Assembly: GCF_030867145.1 (NCBI RefSeq)
Contig: NC_134421.1
Location: 31,503,979-31,567,978, forward strand
Origin: Opisthocomus hoazin
Taxonomy: Eukaryota; Chordata; Aves; Opisthocomiformes; Opisthocomidae
Length of the DNA: 64,000 bases
Reading direction: 5' to 3'
Part shown: positions 1 to 12,937 of the stretch, one piece after another
How positions within the stretch are numbered: position 1 is the stretch's first letter
How the letters are laid out: each line of letters begins with the position of its first letter
Notes under the pieces: model-generated
Database searches by the model: none
What the model was told of the DNA's origin: nothing
Seen by the model: the letters and a program-made list of their open reading frames with translations, nothing else
Made by a program: the position numbers and the translations under genes

Positions 1-3000
1 TAGTGTAATGAAGCTGGGGTAAAGCATGGACCAGTGCTGTCCCATGACTGTCTGTACTGTTTAATAGCTATCAGGCTCCCTGAAATGGCTTTGGACTTTG
101 GCAAAGACTGCTTATCTAGCTGGTGCCTGGCACAGCCTGTGGGATGGCAGCCCATGGGCATCTGGGCTGCAGATATCCTGCCAGGGGCAGGACTCTGTGC
201 TTGGGGGAGAGCTGTGGAGTAAGTCGTCCCTTCAGGAGCTGATACTCTGATAGGCAGCGCTGTGATAATCACAGTTCTGTGGACCTGATTTACTTTACTG
301 CAAGAACATAAAGATTATATGTAAGCCTTCTCAAAATCAAAAGCTGCAGGGACCTCTTCAACAGCATTTACACATCTTTCAGAATCTGTTCTACAAAGAC
401 TTTGCATTGGGAAAAAGCAGATCACACTGAGCCATTATCACATGTTAAAAGGAAAACAAGCACACTGATGAATAACCACTTTTCCCTGACCACTTGCTTT
501 GGAACTGAAACAGTACTAAAAGCATTCAGGACATGTTACAAATCATGCACAATGCCCAGAAACATCCCTACGTCCTTTTGTGATGCACTATCTTCTACTT
601 AAGAGCAGGTGTTAGCCTGGAGAAGGGGTATCAGTCGTTCTGTATTTTACAGTACAATCCCCTATACATTTGAGTGATCTCATAGGCATGCTACATATTA
701 CATGTTTTAAAGCTGGGAATAGGGAAAAAAAGAGAAAGAGTTACAATATTTGGTGTATGGGTTTTTTTCTTGTCATTGATTCTTACAGGACAATGGTTAG
801 GAATCTTCACTCCTAAATTCATCTGTGGAAAATACTTTGTGTTGCCTTTGAAAATGATGAATGAAGAGGTTAATTTGAGAACATGATCTCTTTTTGCTAG
901 AGAAATACTATGTTCACTTGAAGATATTCTTTTGCTGTCTTGATTGTTCTCATGGGAAACGACATGGCATGCAGGATACTGGTTTTTCTTATGCATTAAA
1001 TAACTGCCAGTTTTACTGAAATGTGTGTTTATCTATGTGGGTCACGTACATGGTTGTTTGAAGGTGTACTTTTAATACTGATGGTAATTGGCTGATCAAT
1101 GCTGGGGTAGCAGAGATCGTCTGATGGAGGAGTGGTGGTTACCACATCTGTGTTGGAAGTCGTTGGGATGATATTGTAGATGATGGAGGTGTGTGTTCTG
1201 TGCTAGGTGTCCACTGCTGGTTTAGTAATGCATGTTATTTATAATATGTCCTTCAGTGTCTGGCTCAGGAAGAGGTTGTGTGTTAAGGATCACCTTGGAG
1301 ATGATGTAAAGTGGACTGAACCACCAGCACAGAAACATGTGACCTTAGACATGAAAGAAATATCTGGCAAAATGGCGGAAACAATTTCCACAAAAATGTC
1401 ATTGTCCTCTCACTCGTGATACAGAAGAGATTCAAAAGACCATCAAAAGATCTTCCTGCGAAACAGAATTTACAACTCTGTTGGATCCTAGGAGTCATGG
1501 GATTAATAATGACACAGGTTCTATGGCATACAATAGCTTCCCAATCTCAGTTAAACTCATGGTTCTTCATAAATATCTTTTTTTTGTTGTTGTTCTTTTA
1601 AATATAGCTTAAATAAGGATGAAGGAGAGATTCTTTTAGTGAATATTGCTTATATATCTCTTTGCTAAGAGCTGTTCCTTTCTATTGCTTTCTTAAAAAC
1701 AGAATAATGTGTGCTGAAGCTTCTGACAGAACACAGTTAAATGATGAACTATATAAAAATATATTTTTTAATAATAATTTTAGCTCTTGTCTAAAGACAG
1801 CATTAGAAGAAAATAGAGAAAGTAGGAAGGCTTTTCATTCATTACTTGATAATTTCAGTCTTCTATATCTGGCTCTACATTTTATTTCAGCAAACAAAAT
1901 TATTTTAACCTGATTCAGCATATTCTCTGAGTATTAAAAAGTAATGAATACTACTGAAGTTCACAAAAAGCTAGACATGACTTTTCATATGAGGCGTGTT
2001 ATGTAATGCAAGATTCAATACAGCATGTATATTTTCATATGCTTCAGTGCATTATATTAGGAATTAGTCTAATGTTCCATCTTTAAATGGTTGTCTTCCC
2101 AATTAATTAAAAAGAATGAAACATATTGAAAAGATTTAAAGGTGCTCCTCTAAGATGCAGCTGAGAATATCTTACCTCAGTATACAGATTAGAATGGATT
2201 TCAGAAACTTTTTGAGTATTGATTTTTTATGCTTTCAAATTAATTTTATCTGTAGATGTAACGAGTTTAATAAATTGGTATCCAAAAACATGAGATGTAA
2301 TGAAATACAAAAAACCTGATACAAGTATAATTTCAACAAATAAATTAATTCATGATAATTGAGTTACACTTTCAAGAGCAGCAGCAATGTACTCTTGAGA
2401 TCAAAGGGTAAAAGAAATTCTGTTAAAGGAAAATGGTTTTCTGAAAAGATCTGAAAAGATGAGATAAAACATTTTCCCTTATTTTTCAGGAGATTATTTC
2501 TTATGCCGGTGGAAGAAAGGTGGTCATTCTATTTAACTAAACTTGTTTACTTAGTATTACCTGCAAGGTATCTTGAATTCGTGCAGAGTTGTTTAGTAAA
2601 TCAAGCAAACCAGTTCTTGTATGGCTTTTTGTTTCTATAAATAGAAAGAGACACTAAGGTAATTTATTTGCCTTTCACAGCTAATTTCACATTCATCTGA
2701 TATCACGTGTACGATTTAGCATATCATTTCAGTCTGATCTGTACAGAAAGACCTTTGAGATCAACCAGGAGGCTTTGGGCTCAGATAACCAGATACAAAA
2801 TTAGAGAACATCCTTTGCTTTGTAGTTCTCATGTCAGTGTGTAAGTACCAGGATAAAGCTTATGCTGATCATGTCACTGTCTTCCTGCCATTTCGAAGCA
2901 CGCGTTTCCAGATCGAGTTTTTGTATGCACATGCTTTACAGTAGTAAACAATTAACAAAGCAATCTGAATAAAGTTGGCACATTTTACTTTCATCACAAG

Positions 3001-6000
3001 GACTGAAAGCGTTTGTGCTTTCTGTAGGACAGTACTACAGCCTGGCCTTCATACATATGCCTGAGGCCTAAGTATCATGTCTCGGAGGCATAAACTCTCC
3101 ATAGAGCTTGGCAGTACTGCAGCGAAGAGGCACTGGTCCAGAGCAAATTGATGGAATGACAGCTTTCAGGGCTGTTTTGCACATGGGGTCACCAGGACAG
3201 AGAGACGCCTTGATTAACCCCCTGCCCTGTGGATATTAAGGGTGAGGAGCACTGATGACAGACTGGCATCAGGGGATACGTAAGCTCATGTAGGAGCCTG
3301 TGCAATGTGATCGTGATTTCAGTGCGGTGCTCTGGAGGGCTGGTGCAGAGCAGGCTTGTTAAGATGGAAAGCCACGGTCATATTGTCTTTTTTTTGTTGT
3401 TTGTGAGTGTTCAGGGATGAGTTTGATTCTTGGCTGTGTTCGCACCAACAGTGCTAATAGAAACCACGTTACAATATGGGTTCTGGCACTGGTCTCCCTG
3501 CTGCGACATGAAGACAAATGATAGTATCATGAAAGCTCCTGGCAACAGATTTTGTGTTCGGCCGTGTTTCCTTCTGGCCTATATTCTGTCAGAGAAACAA
3601 AAGGTTTAAAGTGTAGCAGAAGCCTGCAGGGTATTACCATTTTAAAAAACAGGAATGCTTCCAAAATCTTAATAAAAATGATACCAAATGATCTGGAAAT
3701 AATTCACTACTCTTTTAAAGACAAGCAAATGTTAGAACTGTCTTCTATCAGAAACTAGTATTACTTAGGGAGAGAAAAAAATAAACAAAATGAACTACAA
3801 ACCTTACTTGAAAAATTTAATTAGATCCTAGTGGAGGGTTTTTTTAAATTATTCTTGCTTCCATGTCATCATATCAGATTTTCTTTTTACAAAAAAAACC
3901 AACAAAAGAACCCAACTGAAAGAAAGGAACAAAACCTCTTACAGGCAAATGTTATGGAGCTAAAAGTAAGCAATTTAAAATAAATAAAACATATCTAGTT
4001 TTACACTGTTTCGTGGTTGATTGGTAAATCATAAATGCATTTAAAAGCCTAAGACAAAATTGACTTAGAATTTAATGTGTAGTTCACAATAACACCCATG
4101 AAGCAAACTGAGGGAAAAACTGGTTGATATTTTCTCTCACTTAGCCTTTTCCTGAGAAAGAGATGCAATCTACTTGACAGTCACTACTTCCAGTTTTTGC
4201 AAGGCTAAGGAGCATCTATGTTTCAAAGGGAGCAGATAATATTGTATTTTTTTAAGTAGCAAAAGCATATTTGCCAGACTCACAGTGGAATAGGCTACAG
4301 GGCAGTGTGGCAGCCAGGAAACAAGCCTGTCAGTCTTTTGTAGAAAGTTATTCCCTGATCTTATTGATGTACAAATTATAGTTTGAGACGTAACTACCCA
4401 GCCATTTTTTCCAAATTACCTACATTATTTCAATAGCTTTAGTAACTGTCAGAGTTTCATAGGCCCTGTTCATCTGGACCCATTTGAGTGACAAATTATT
4501 GAATTCTGTTAATGCCATGAAAAGTTATGACTACTTTCAATACTTGAGCAGATATCGATCCAATAAAAGTTTTATTATAGCTTTGAGTCACGCTGCAGAA
4601 AGAAATTACCTTTGTAATGATCCTACTCCATAACCAATGGTTCCAGTATGTATTGCACTAAAAGCACGTCGAAGGGGAGAGCAAGGAGAAAGTGTCTCTT
4701 AAAGGAGTGATTTTTATGCAATCCAGCAAGAAACGATCCATCCAATGGATTTCTAATGTTATTTAGTTTTGCAGAAAGTTGGCAACACAGACTCTTGCAG
4801 CTTATTAAGCCCTCAATTTCTAACAAAGAGGAAGACCTCTACAACTGCTGATGGCGGTTTAGTTTTCTTTGCTGAAGGCCTGGAAAATCTACTGTGATTT
4901 CAGGAGATTCAGTGGAGTTTCTGATACCCATGAAGTGACACAAACAATAAACTTTCAGTCCTGTTCTGACTGGATTTTTTTATGTACACCCTCAGAGGTA
5001 CTGACGAGCACATCGTAAACCGCACCTCAGAAATGTACCTATATAGCCGCCTGTTTTTCTTCCCTTTCTATATGGCAACATGGACTGAAAAAAACAGCTA
5101 ACCTTGGGGGGTTTTACTTTCTTGAGGGCCAGTTTCAAACTCTTTTCTTCTGAATAGTTGCATGGTGAGGTTCTATCACATTGAATACTTTTGCAAAGCT
5201 GCATGCTATCCTAAATCTGAGATCTACCCTTAGACCTCAGAAAACAAAGCTGTAAAATGTAGCATCATTGTGCTTCCAAGGTTCATCCCTAAGGACCTTA
5301 TATCAATAGACATTTCTGATAATAAGGCTGAGTTGCCATTTTCCTTTGGCGTGGGCTAAAGAAATTTGAGCAAAAGTGAGAAATACAATGGGATGATAGT
5401 AAAACCCAATAGATATGATGTGCTCCCAGACTCAAGAAAATGTAAATTTTCTTTTCTCCGCTATTTGAGGTCAGGAGAGAAAGTTTGCAGAAGATATGTT
5501 ATTCTGTAACTGCAGATAGCAGAAATGGTATTACTGGGTACCATGCCAGAGAAAGGGCCAGCATGAAGATTATATTAGCAGTCTCCTAAGACAGCTGAAT
5601 ATTCATTTTCCATTACACTACACTACTATATGCTAAGACTATTTTATATACATATTCCAAGTAGTGGATTTCTTAGACACAGAAGTATTACTGACAACCT
5701 TTGTTCCCTGAGTTTGCAGATTTATTTCTGCAACATTTTCCCCTGTGCCCTTCTTACTATAAGTCCACAGAACCCTTAAGAAAGCTGGACTTGCTCTGGG
5801 AAGATTTTTGAATAACTCACTCATTTCATCCATATACTACAGCTTTGTGAACTCACCATTTGTACAGCTGCAATTAAGCTCTTTTCTTGTCTAGCTCAAA
5901 CATAGCTGAGGCACAGCAATATTAGCAAAAAGGCCCTATGGGCTCCCTGTTATTAACGTCATCTTTATACGAATACTGTGATTAACATTGCATCTGCCAT

Positions 6001-7780
6001 TAATAACATAGATAAAAAATGAAGTCATTCTTAGAAAATATTCTAATTTCACAGGCCCATGAGTATTTACTTCCTTATTATTGCTTTTCTTTCAGTAGTG
6101 TTTGTTGTCAAATCTGTGGATTTAGTGTGGGAAAATACCCCTGGCTGTCAATTTTTTGTCATTTGTGCCTTCACCAACTAAAAGACAAAGCTAGCTAATT
6201 TTCCTTAGGATGCAGCTGAAAGGGAAACACTGTCAAATGCCATCTGTCCGCAGTTCAGCTGGAAAGAGCAGAAACACCTGCCTGGAGGGATGAAGCTGTG
6301 CAGCTCTCTGAATCCACAGGATCGGAGTGCTCTTACTCGGATGTCTAAAACCTGTCAGGTGTAATTTGAAGAGACCTTTTCCAGCCTTCAGAACATGACA
6401 TCATGGTAGATATTTCTAAAAGCTGACCAGAGATTAAATTAGTGAAAAATCCTGTGACCTATATGTAGAAAGAAATACACCCAGAAATGCCACAAACCAA
6501 AATATCTTTATGTCTAAGCATGTTGTCTGGATACAATTTTCCAGAGCAGAACACTTTGTTTTGAAGGAAGTTGAGCCTCATTTTGTTGGTGAGGTTGTAG
6601 CTCATGACATTTGCCATTCATTTCTGACTTTCCCTGTTTCTGTGACAAATTGAATCTCTGTATCTTGCATTTAAAATATGATATATAATTTTTGAAGTTA
6701 GATGTAGCAATGTATTCCTACTCAATCAAATCTTCTTCTCACTGCCAGCATTCATCTCTGTATTTTTAGAGCAATTTACCTGACAGTGCATGTAGTATTT
6801 CAAGAGGTAACATCTGGGATTGTTTGTTTCAAGAAGTGGACCAGCTGTACGGAAAGGGGTGGACTCGTAGTTGTGTGAAAGGAAATCTGTGGGTCTCCCA
6901 GTGATGGGGGAGTCCACAGCAAGTCACTCTGCTCTGTGTACTCCCCGCAGCTGAGGATGAAGGTCTGTCAAGAGCAGGGCCAGGACACGGCCCAAGTCCA
7001 AGGTTGTATTGTCCGCTGATTTGTTAATGGTGACAGTGATTTCTCATCTCAGTTAGTAAATAAAGTCTCAATGCCATTTTTTTCCTGAACTCTGTGCATT
7101 GCTGAACTCTGCTGCATTAGATATTTCAGTAAGGTGATAATGGCTTATGGTAAGCAGAACTGAAGCTTCCTTCTGCTGGGGAAGTATGTGAGTGTCCATG
7201 GCTGGCATGCCCGAAGGGCTGCTCCGCGGGTTTGAACTTGTCATGCGTGTTGAGAGGTGACGTGCATGTTGAGAGGCAACATGACAAAAAGCACAGGTGC
7301 AGTAAAAGGAAATATTCACAGAACGCTTCAAAAATATGAACAAAATTAGGATATGCTGTGGCTGGTCAAATAAATACAAAGTGATGCAGGCTGAGATTTC
7401 TCTCCTTCAAACTTTCGGGTTTGCACAGAACAAACAGGAGTCTTCCTTCTCCTCCAAAGCAAGATACTCGGAAACACTGAGAAGTTGCTATCCAGGATGA
7501 TGGCGAACCAAATAATGCCTTCCTACACATATCTGATAAGCAACTGCCATAAATTGAAAAGCTGATTTAAACTATTCTGCCTACTATTATAGACCTACAA
7601 AAATGGTAACTCTTTCCCACAGCACTAATAGAAAGCAGACAATCCTGTTTTCTTGGTATTTGCACTTTGTAAAGTAGTACTTATACATTTCTCTAACCAC
7701 AGTCCACCAGCAGGGCTGGACTAATAGCCTGAGACAACATGGGCAAACTGTGCGTTTGTTTTCTAAGCTACTGAAGATGT
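1..7780. other. Unique AT-rich non-coding stretch, no gene recognised
   Basis: I see no recognisable exon, RNA gene or transposable element here. Open frames are short (about 100 codons at most) and overlap on both strands, as expected by chance. None resembles a known protein family. There are no CR1 tails and no microsatellites of note. The only structure I can point to is a small tandem duplication near 7.25 kb, listed separately. It is probably intergenic or deep-intron DNA. Conserved non-coding elements may be present but cannot be seen without alignment. Confidence 0.6.
7242..7280. repeat. Two-copy imperfect tandem repeat, 19-bp unit
   Basis: The segment gcgtgttgagaggtgac at 7245 is followed 19 bases later by gcatgttgagaggcaac. 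The two copies differ at two of 17 positions. It is a minor local duplication with no sign of function. Confidence 0.6.
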
Positions 7781-9016
7781 TTGAAAAATTCTCTGCACGT
7801 TTGCATCTCTCTTCTAATTCATTCTGAACACAGACAGATCCATTCAATTTTTCTTTGTGCAAAAAATGTCTTGTCTCACCAGAAACAAGTCAAGCTTTTC
7901 TCTTCCATGATGGACCTCTTCAGCCTTTCTTCTTTTACGCACCAAGTACTCCAACATTTTGCCCTGGAACATTCTTTCCCATCATGAAGTGCCAAAAAGT
8001 ATGACTTGCTGACAGGCTGGTTAGGAGGATGCACCAGAGAAGCCCCTGGAGCAGTGGATTTCACTCTCATGCCAGAGAATTGTCATGAGCTCACATCATC
8101 CCTTCAATTAGGAATTATCTGCTCTTGCATCTCTAATGTCATGCTTAGGTATTCACATGCATCTAAGCATCCTTCCAGTGAGGTGCAACTCATGGCTAGA
8201 AAAGCCACCTCCATCATCTCCAGCTTTGCTCACAGCCCATGGAAAGAGAGTTGGTACCTGTGGGGCAAATGGGTCAGCCTTGCAGCTGCCTGATGCCCCA
8301 GGGTGGGGGAGAGGTCGAGAGCCTGAATGAATAGGCATGCAGGACTCAGTGCCAAGTGAGAGCAGGGACAAATTATTCACCCTTCTCTGGTGGAGATAGT
8401 ATACACAGTAGCATAGCCATGGGCCAAAGGAGTCCCTTCACCTCAATTGGGTCATGCATGATTGCTGTCCCTCAGTCTGAAGGAGAGCTCAAGGTCAGGC
8501 ACGAGGTTCAGGGTGCTAAAGCACTTAGTACTCTTGAGGTTCTTATCAAAGTGGGGTGGATCTGCCATCACAGGTTTTATGGCACAGAAAGTAGACACAG
8601 TCAGGAAACAGCTGTTCCACATCAGGACACACACTTCATCCCTTGCTGTGTAGTGGGATACGAAGCACAGTTGATCTTATTCCTTCGCTGCCTCGTGGAA
8701 GGAAAGTGGAAGTGCACCACTTCAACAGAGAAGTCAGGACTGCCATTTCTGTGGGGTGCTGGCAGGGTGCACGCCTTCCTGCAGAAAGACCACTGCCATT
8801 GCTCTGCTTGTCTGTATGTCAGTGTTCAGCAGCCAAAAGCTAGGGAGTTCCTGCCTGCAGAGGGTGGACATTGCAACAAACAGGGAAGCAAAACAGCAGG
8901 GAAGGGAATCCAGCAAAGGACAGGGCCCCTATGATATGAATATTTCACAAGGTGCCAAAGCTGAGGTTTTGGAAGTAAGTTACTCAAAAGTTTCTGGAAG
9001 GAGACAGAAAACCTAA
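7781..9016. other. Stop-poor tract with overlapping open frames, unrecognised
   Basis: This stretch has a more balanced base composition than its surroundings and is poor in stop codons in several frames. It contains the longest open frame of the window, 8356-8934 on the plus strand (192 codons, starting MRAGTNYSPF). The translation has no motif, signal peptide, membrane segment or family resemblance that I recognise. Other frames on both strands are also open over parts of the tract. That argues for compositional stop depletion, or an old decayed insertion, more than for one real gene. It could be remnant coding sequence of an ancient element, or chance. Confidence 0.3.
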
Positions 9017-10925
9017 TGCAGCTTTTTTTTTTTTATGCAGAGACTTAAGTCTCTGAGGAAACGTTATTATAATTTGAAATTATGAGAGTATTATAAATTA
9101 CATTAGAAATCATTCATTTAAGTCAATATGTTCTTTCTACAGCTATGTGCAGATAAATAGGAAGGCATTTCAAACAGCGTGAAAAACGAGTAAAGGAAAA
9201 AGAGCAAGAAAGTCAAATGAATGTAATTCTACCACTGACATGGTCAATATTTTATTATGGCTTCATAAATCTAACTGTCCCAAACTGTCCTTGGTTAAAA
9301 AGTGAAACAAATTACTGTAGTCAAGTTCCCTGTAGGTGTTAATGTGTGACATTACTGTCGTCTCCACTCCCTGCACAGTACTGAATCATTCAGCTGGAAA
9401 TGCAACATTACTTACTTTGCAGCTGACAGGGATTGTTGTTTACCCAGTCAGAATCTGGCAAAATAAAAGGCTTAGAGAAACATCATGTCTCAGTGCTGTT
9501 TCTGAAACAAAAATCTGTAACCACAATTAAGCAACAACTGACTGAACTTGTTATGCTAGAAAGTCTCAGCCCTCATTTACTGATGTGAAAATTTTGTTTG
9601 CTTTTCCAATTGCATTAATAGAAGCAAAACCTCATTTTACATTTTTTACTCAATTTTCTCCTTTCCATGCTAAAAATTTATGCTGTTCACAAAACAGTCA
9701 AGAACCATAGCTTGGAAATTCCTTGGCAGTATCATTGACATTGTTCTTCTGGATGGTAGTTCATTTTTTAGGAAGAGAACTTAGTTTGTAATGTGACCGA
9801 TTTATTGCGATTGAAGATGAGTGAATAGGAATTCATTTTTTACAGGAGCAGAAAGTACCTGAAGGAACATGATGACAAGTCCGAGCTGGAGCAAATGCCA
9901 AACTCTGGAGGGGGTTGCAGTTTGACAAAAGCATATTATAGATTTGCTCAGAGCATTCATAAAGATGCAGAGGCAGTTCTTGGTCTTACAGTGAGGTTTG
10001 GAGTTCACTACGTGACTGTGGCTCTGCAACATCAGGGAGACAAACTACCCTCTTTCCCAAATGTAGTGAGATCTTCTGTCAAAGCAATGTAATGCATAAC
10101 GACATAGATCAATTTAGAAGGTGCATCAGCCTTGAACAGTGCCACAAGAAACTGGCCAGATACTATGAGAAAAAAAAAATCATTATTTATTTAAAAATAA
10201 AACATGATTGACACTAATCTAAATGTCCTCTTGTTTCCATAACTCAGTGTTGATGCTAGTGTTTTCGGGATGCATGCCTGTACTCAGAGATTTGTATCAC
10301 CTAAATCACTGCTGTAGACTTGGGTTAGCTACTACCTTTTGTTGATAGTCACTACACAGAGAATAAAAATTGAAGCTTTGGATGGTGATCCAGATCTGCA
10401 GTCCTGGCCCTGGTGTCACTTTCACTGGTAACTCCAGCGAAACCTAATGGTGGAGTGCAATGCAGAACAGTGTGCTGCTGTGGTAGCAGCTATAGCTGTA
10501 AGAGGAGATAAGCACCAGAGAGAAATCCCTAGGTCTATTAATCACATTTCCTGAGTTTTCTGAAAATATTTTCTTTCTTAAAAATTTCCTGAAACAGAAA
10601 TAAATAGGAAGAAAATATTTTCATGAGTCACTTCAAAAATAACCAGATTGTTTTTCTCTAGTGACACAGCAACATTAAGATTAGTCTGCCCTGGCAACAT
10701 TTTATCTTTTAATTAAAAAGTATATCAGTTGTGAGTTCTTCCTTGCTGAATACAGTCTAACCAAAATTCTTTCTGCAGACAGTAAATTTAACATGTTAAA
10801 TGTCGCTGTAACTAAGGCCTTCTGATATGAGAGCCAGACTATGACAAAAGTCAGCATAAGTCATATTGATGTTACCTTGTCATTTTATGCAGCAGCTTTC
10901 TAAAGAGAATGAAGGACTTTCATTT

Positions 10926-10973
10926 AACTGCGAAGAAAAAAAAGTTCCATCTTGGTAAGAACTGCGAAGAAAA
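10926..10973. repeat. Direct repeat, two perfect 14-bp copies
   Basis: The 14-mer aactgcgaagaaaa occurs at 10926-10939 and again at 10960-10973, 34 bases apart. It is a minor local duplication of no known function. Confidence 0.65.
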
Positions 10974-12919
10974 GTGTCTTCAATTCATTAAGCTATGCTG
11001 AATATCAGAGCTATTTTTCACTATGTTTTTTAATAACGTATAGTTTATCTGTTCTCAGATTGTCACATTCTCCTTCCGTTTTCAGCAGTTATTTGCTAAA
11101 TTCCTTCAAGGGTGAATGAGGACTGAGGATTACGCTGGATTATACTGTTTACATTGTATATTGGACGCACACACACAGACACACATAGAAAGTGTTCCAC
11201 AGAGCCACTGTACCTGGCAGAAGGAAAGCTCTTACCTCCAGACCTGGGCCGAGAGAGCTCGCTCACCCCTGGCCAGCCACCTATGGAAGCATCAGATCTC
11301 TGAGTTCACAGTAGGACAGCAAAGATTGTGATGCCTGTTATTTTTTCAATTTAAATGCACAATGTTTGGAGGTTACCTGCAGCTCTAAAGTGACTGAATC
11401 CAGACTGAGTAAAAGGAAAGCACAAATAATCAAAACCTAAACACTAAGTAAGTCAAAACTTTTTTGCAATCAAGTGCTCTTGCTGCATGGCTTCTGTAAA
11501 ATGTGGCATGCCCATGTTGTCTTCTCTATGTATTCCTGGGGTATTTAAATACCCTCTGGTGCATTCCAGACCCACCACTTTGCGTATAATGAGGAATGAT
11601 AATCCACAGGTGAAAACAGCCTTGCCTCAGGCTGCACTGCAATAGGGAAGGACATGTCAAGGGCAAGGCATTAGTATGCTGTTTGCTGAGATTTTCTTTG
11701 GAGTGAATATTTGTGATGTGCCCAATGATTTTGGTCATATTATTGAATCTCAGTTGTCCTCTCACCAAACAGCTAAGAACAGATTTAGCTACAAAATGAC
11801 AGGATTTTGCCACTCAGTATTTTTAGTTTTCTCCAATATAGAAAGCTATACCAAGTGGTGGGGGCAGAGGGAAGTAGGGAAAAGAACCTATCACTATTTC
11901 TTGTAACAGTCACTAACAGGGATTGCCCAGACTGACCTGGGAACCAATGGTCCTGGCTGTCTTTGGGAGAGTTGGGTGCTAACCATCCCTTGACGTGGGA
12001 TCGTGTGACAGACCGCTGATGGCAGAGGTGGAGCTCCCCTGAGCTGAGGTTGAGGGGATTTGAGAACAGACATTCGTGTCAGCTCCCCACAGAGACCTGG
12101 GCTCTGTTGTAGTGCTCTGCAACAGAGCTCCATGTGGACATTCCTACAGGCATATCATCGTAGAGCCTGAAAACTCTTCAAACTCTCAGAAACTTTTCAA
12201 AGCCAAGCTTCAAGTGTGTGCCCATCATCAGGAATAAGAACTGGGTCTCAGAGCTTTGAATTCATAGGACTTTTTGCAGCAAATTTAACTTTACATGAAC
12301 CAAGTTCACTGCTCTCCTCTTCTGACATGTTCCTTTGAAGATATCTGATAGTGCAGGGGAATGTAAATCATTCATGGGGAACTAAAAATATTGGTGATAT
12401 GTTGCAATGCTTTCCCCTTGGTCTTAAATGTTTATCAGCTATACAGTTCTCCTTGCTGCTCTTGAGGATTTTAAATTTAAAATAAGCACATGAAATCCAG
12501 TCAACATTTCCTTACGGACATACCTGCCTTTCCCAAATGCAAAGGTAACATCTAAAGCAGGAATAATCTGTTTTACTAAATTAATATGCAGCAATGAGGT
12601 CTGGGTTTGGGCTTTCACTTCAGCTTAATTATCTGGTAGCATTTCAGAGTTCATCTGTTCCACCAGCATCTCCTCTCCAGACATAATATAACTGCATTTC
12701 AAGGACTATGCTCTGCTTTCAGGTTAATACCCTTGTATCTGGGAGCAATATTCTTCGCTGGGTTGACTCTTGATTTACCTCAATATAACACCAAAAATAG
12801 AATGTGGCTTCTATGTACATGCTGCTGATGTATTTTCTTTCTCATATTTTGGTGATATAACACTTACAGGAATACCAAGTAGATATCTGAGGAATGGCTG
12901 GGCAGCTGTGTTGCCTGGG

Positions 12920-12937
12920 ATATATGTATACATATAT
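12920..12937. repeat. 18-bp perfect alternating purine-pyrimidine palindrome
   Basis: The sequence atatatgtatacatatat is identical to its own reverse complement and sits in a run of alternating TA/TG steps. Such sequences can extrude small cruciforms and melt easily. No regulatory role can be inferred from sequence alone. Confidence 0.7.
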
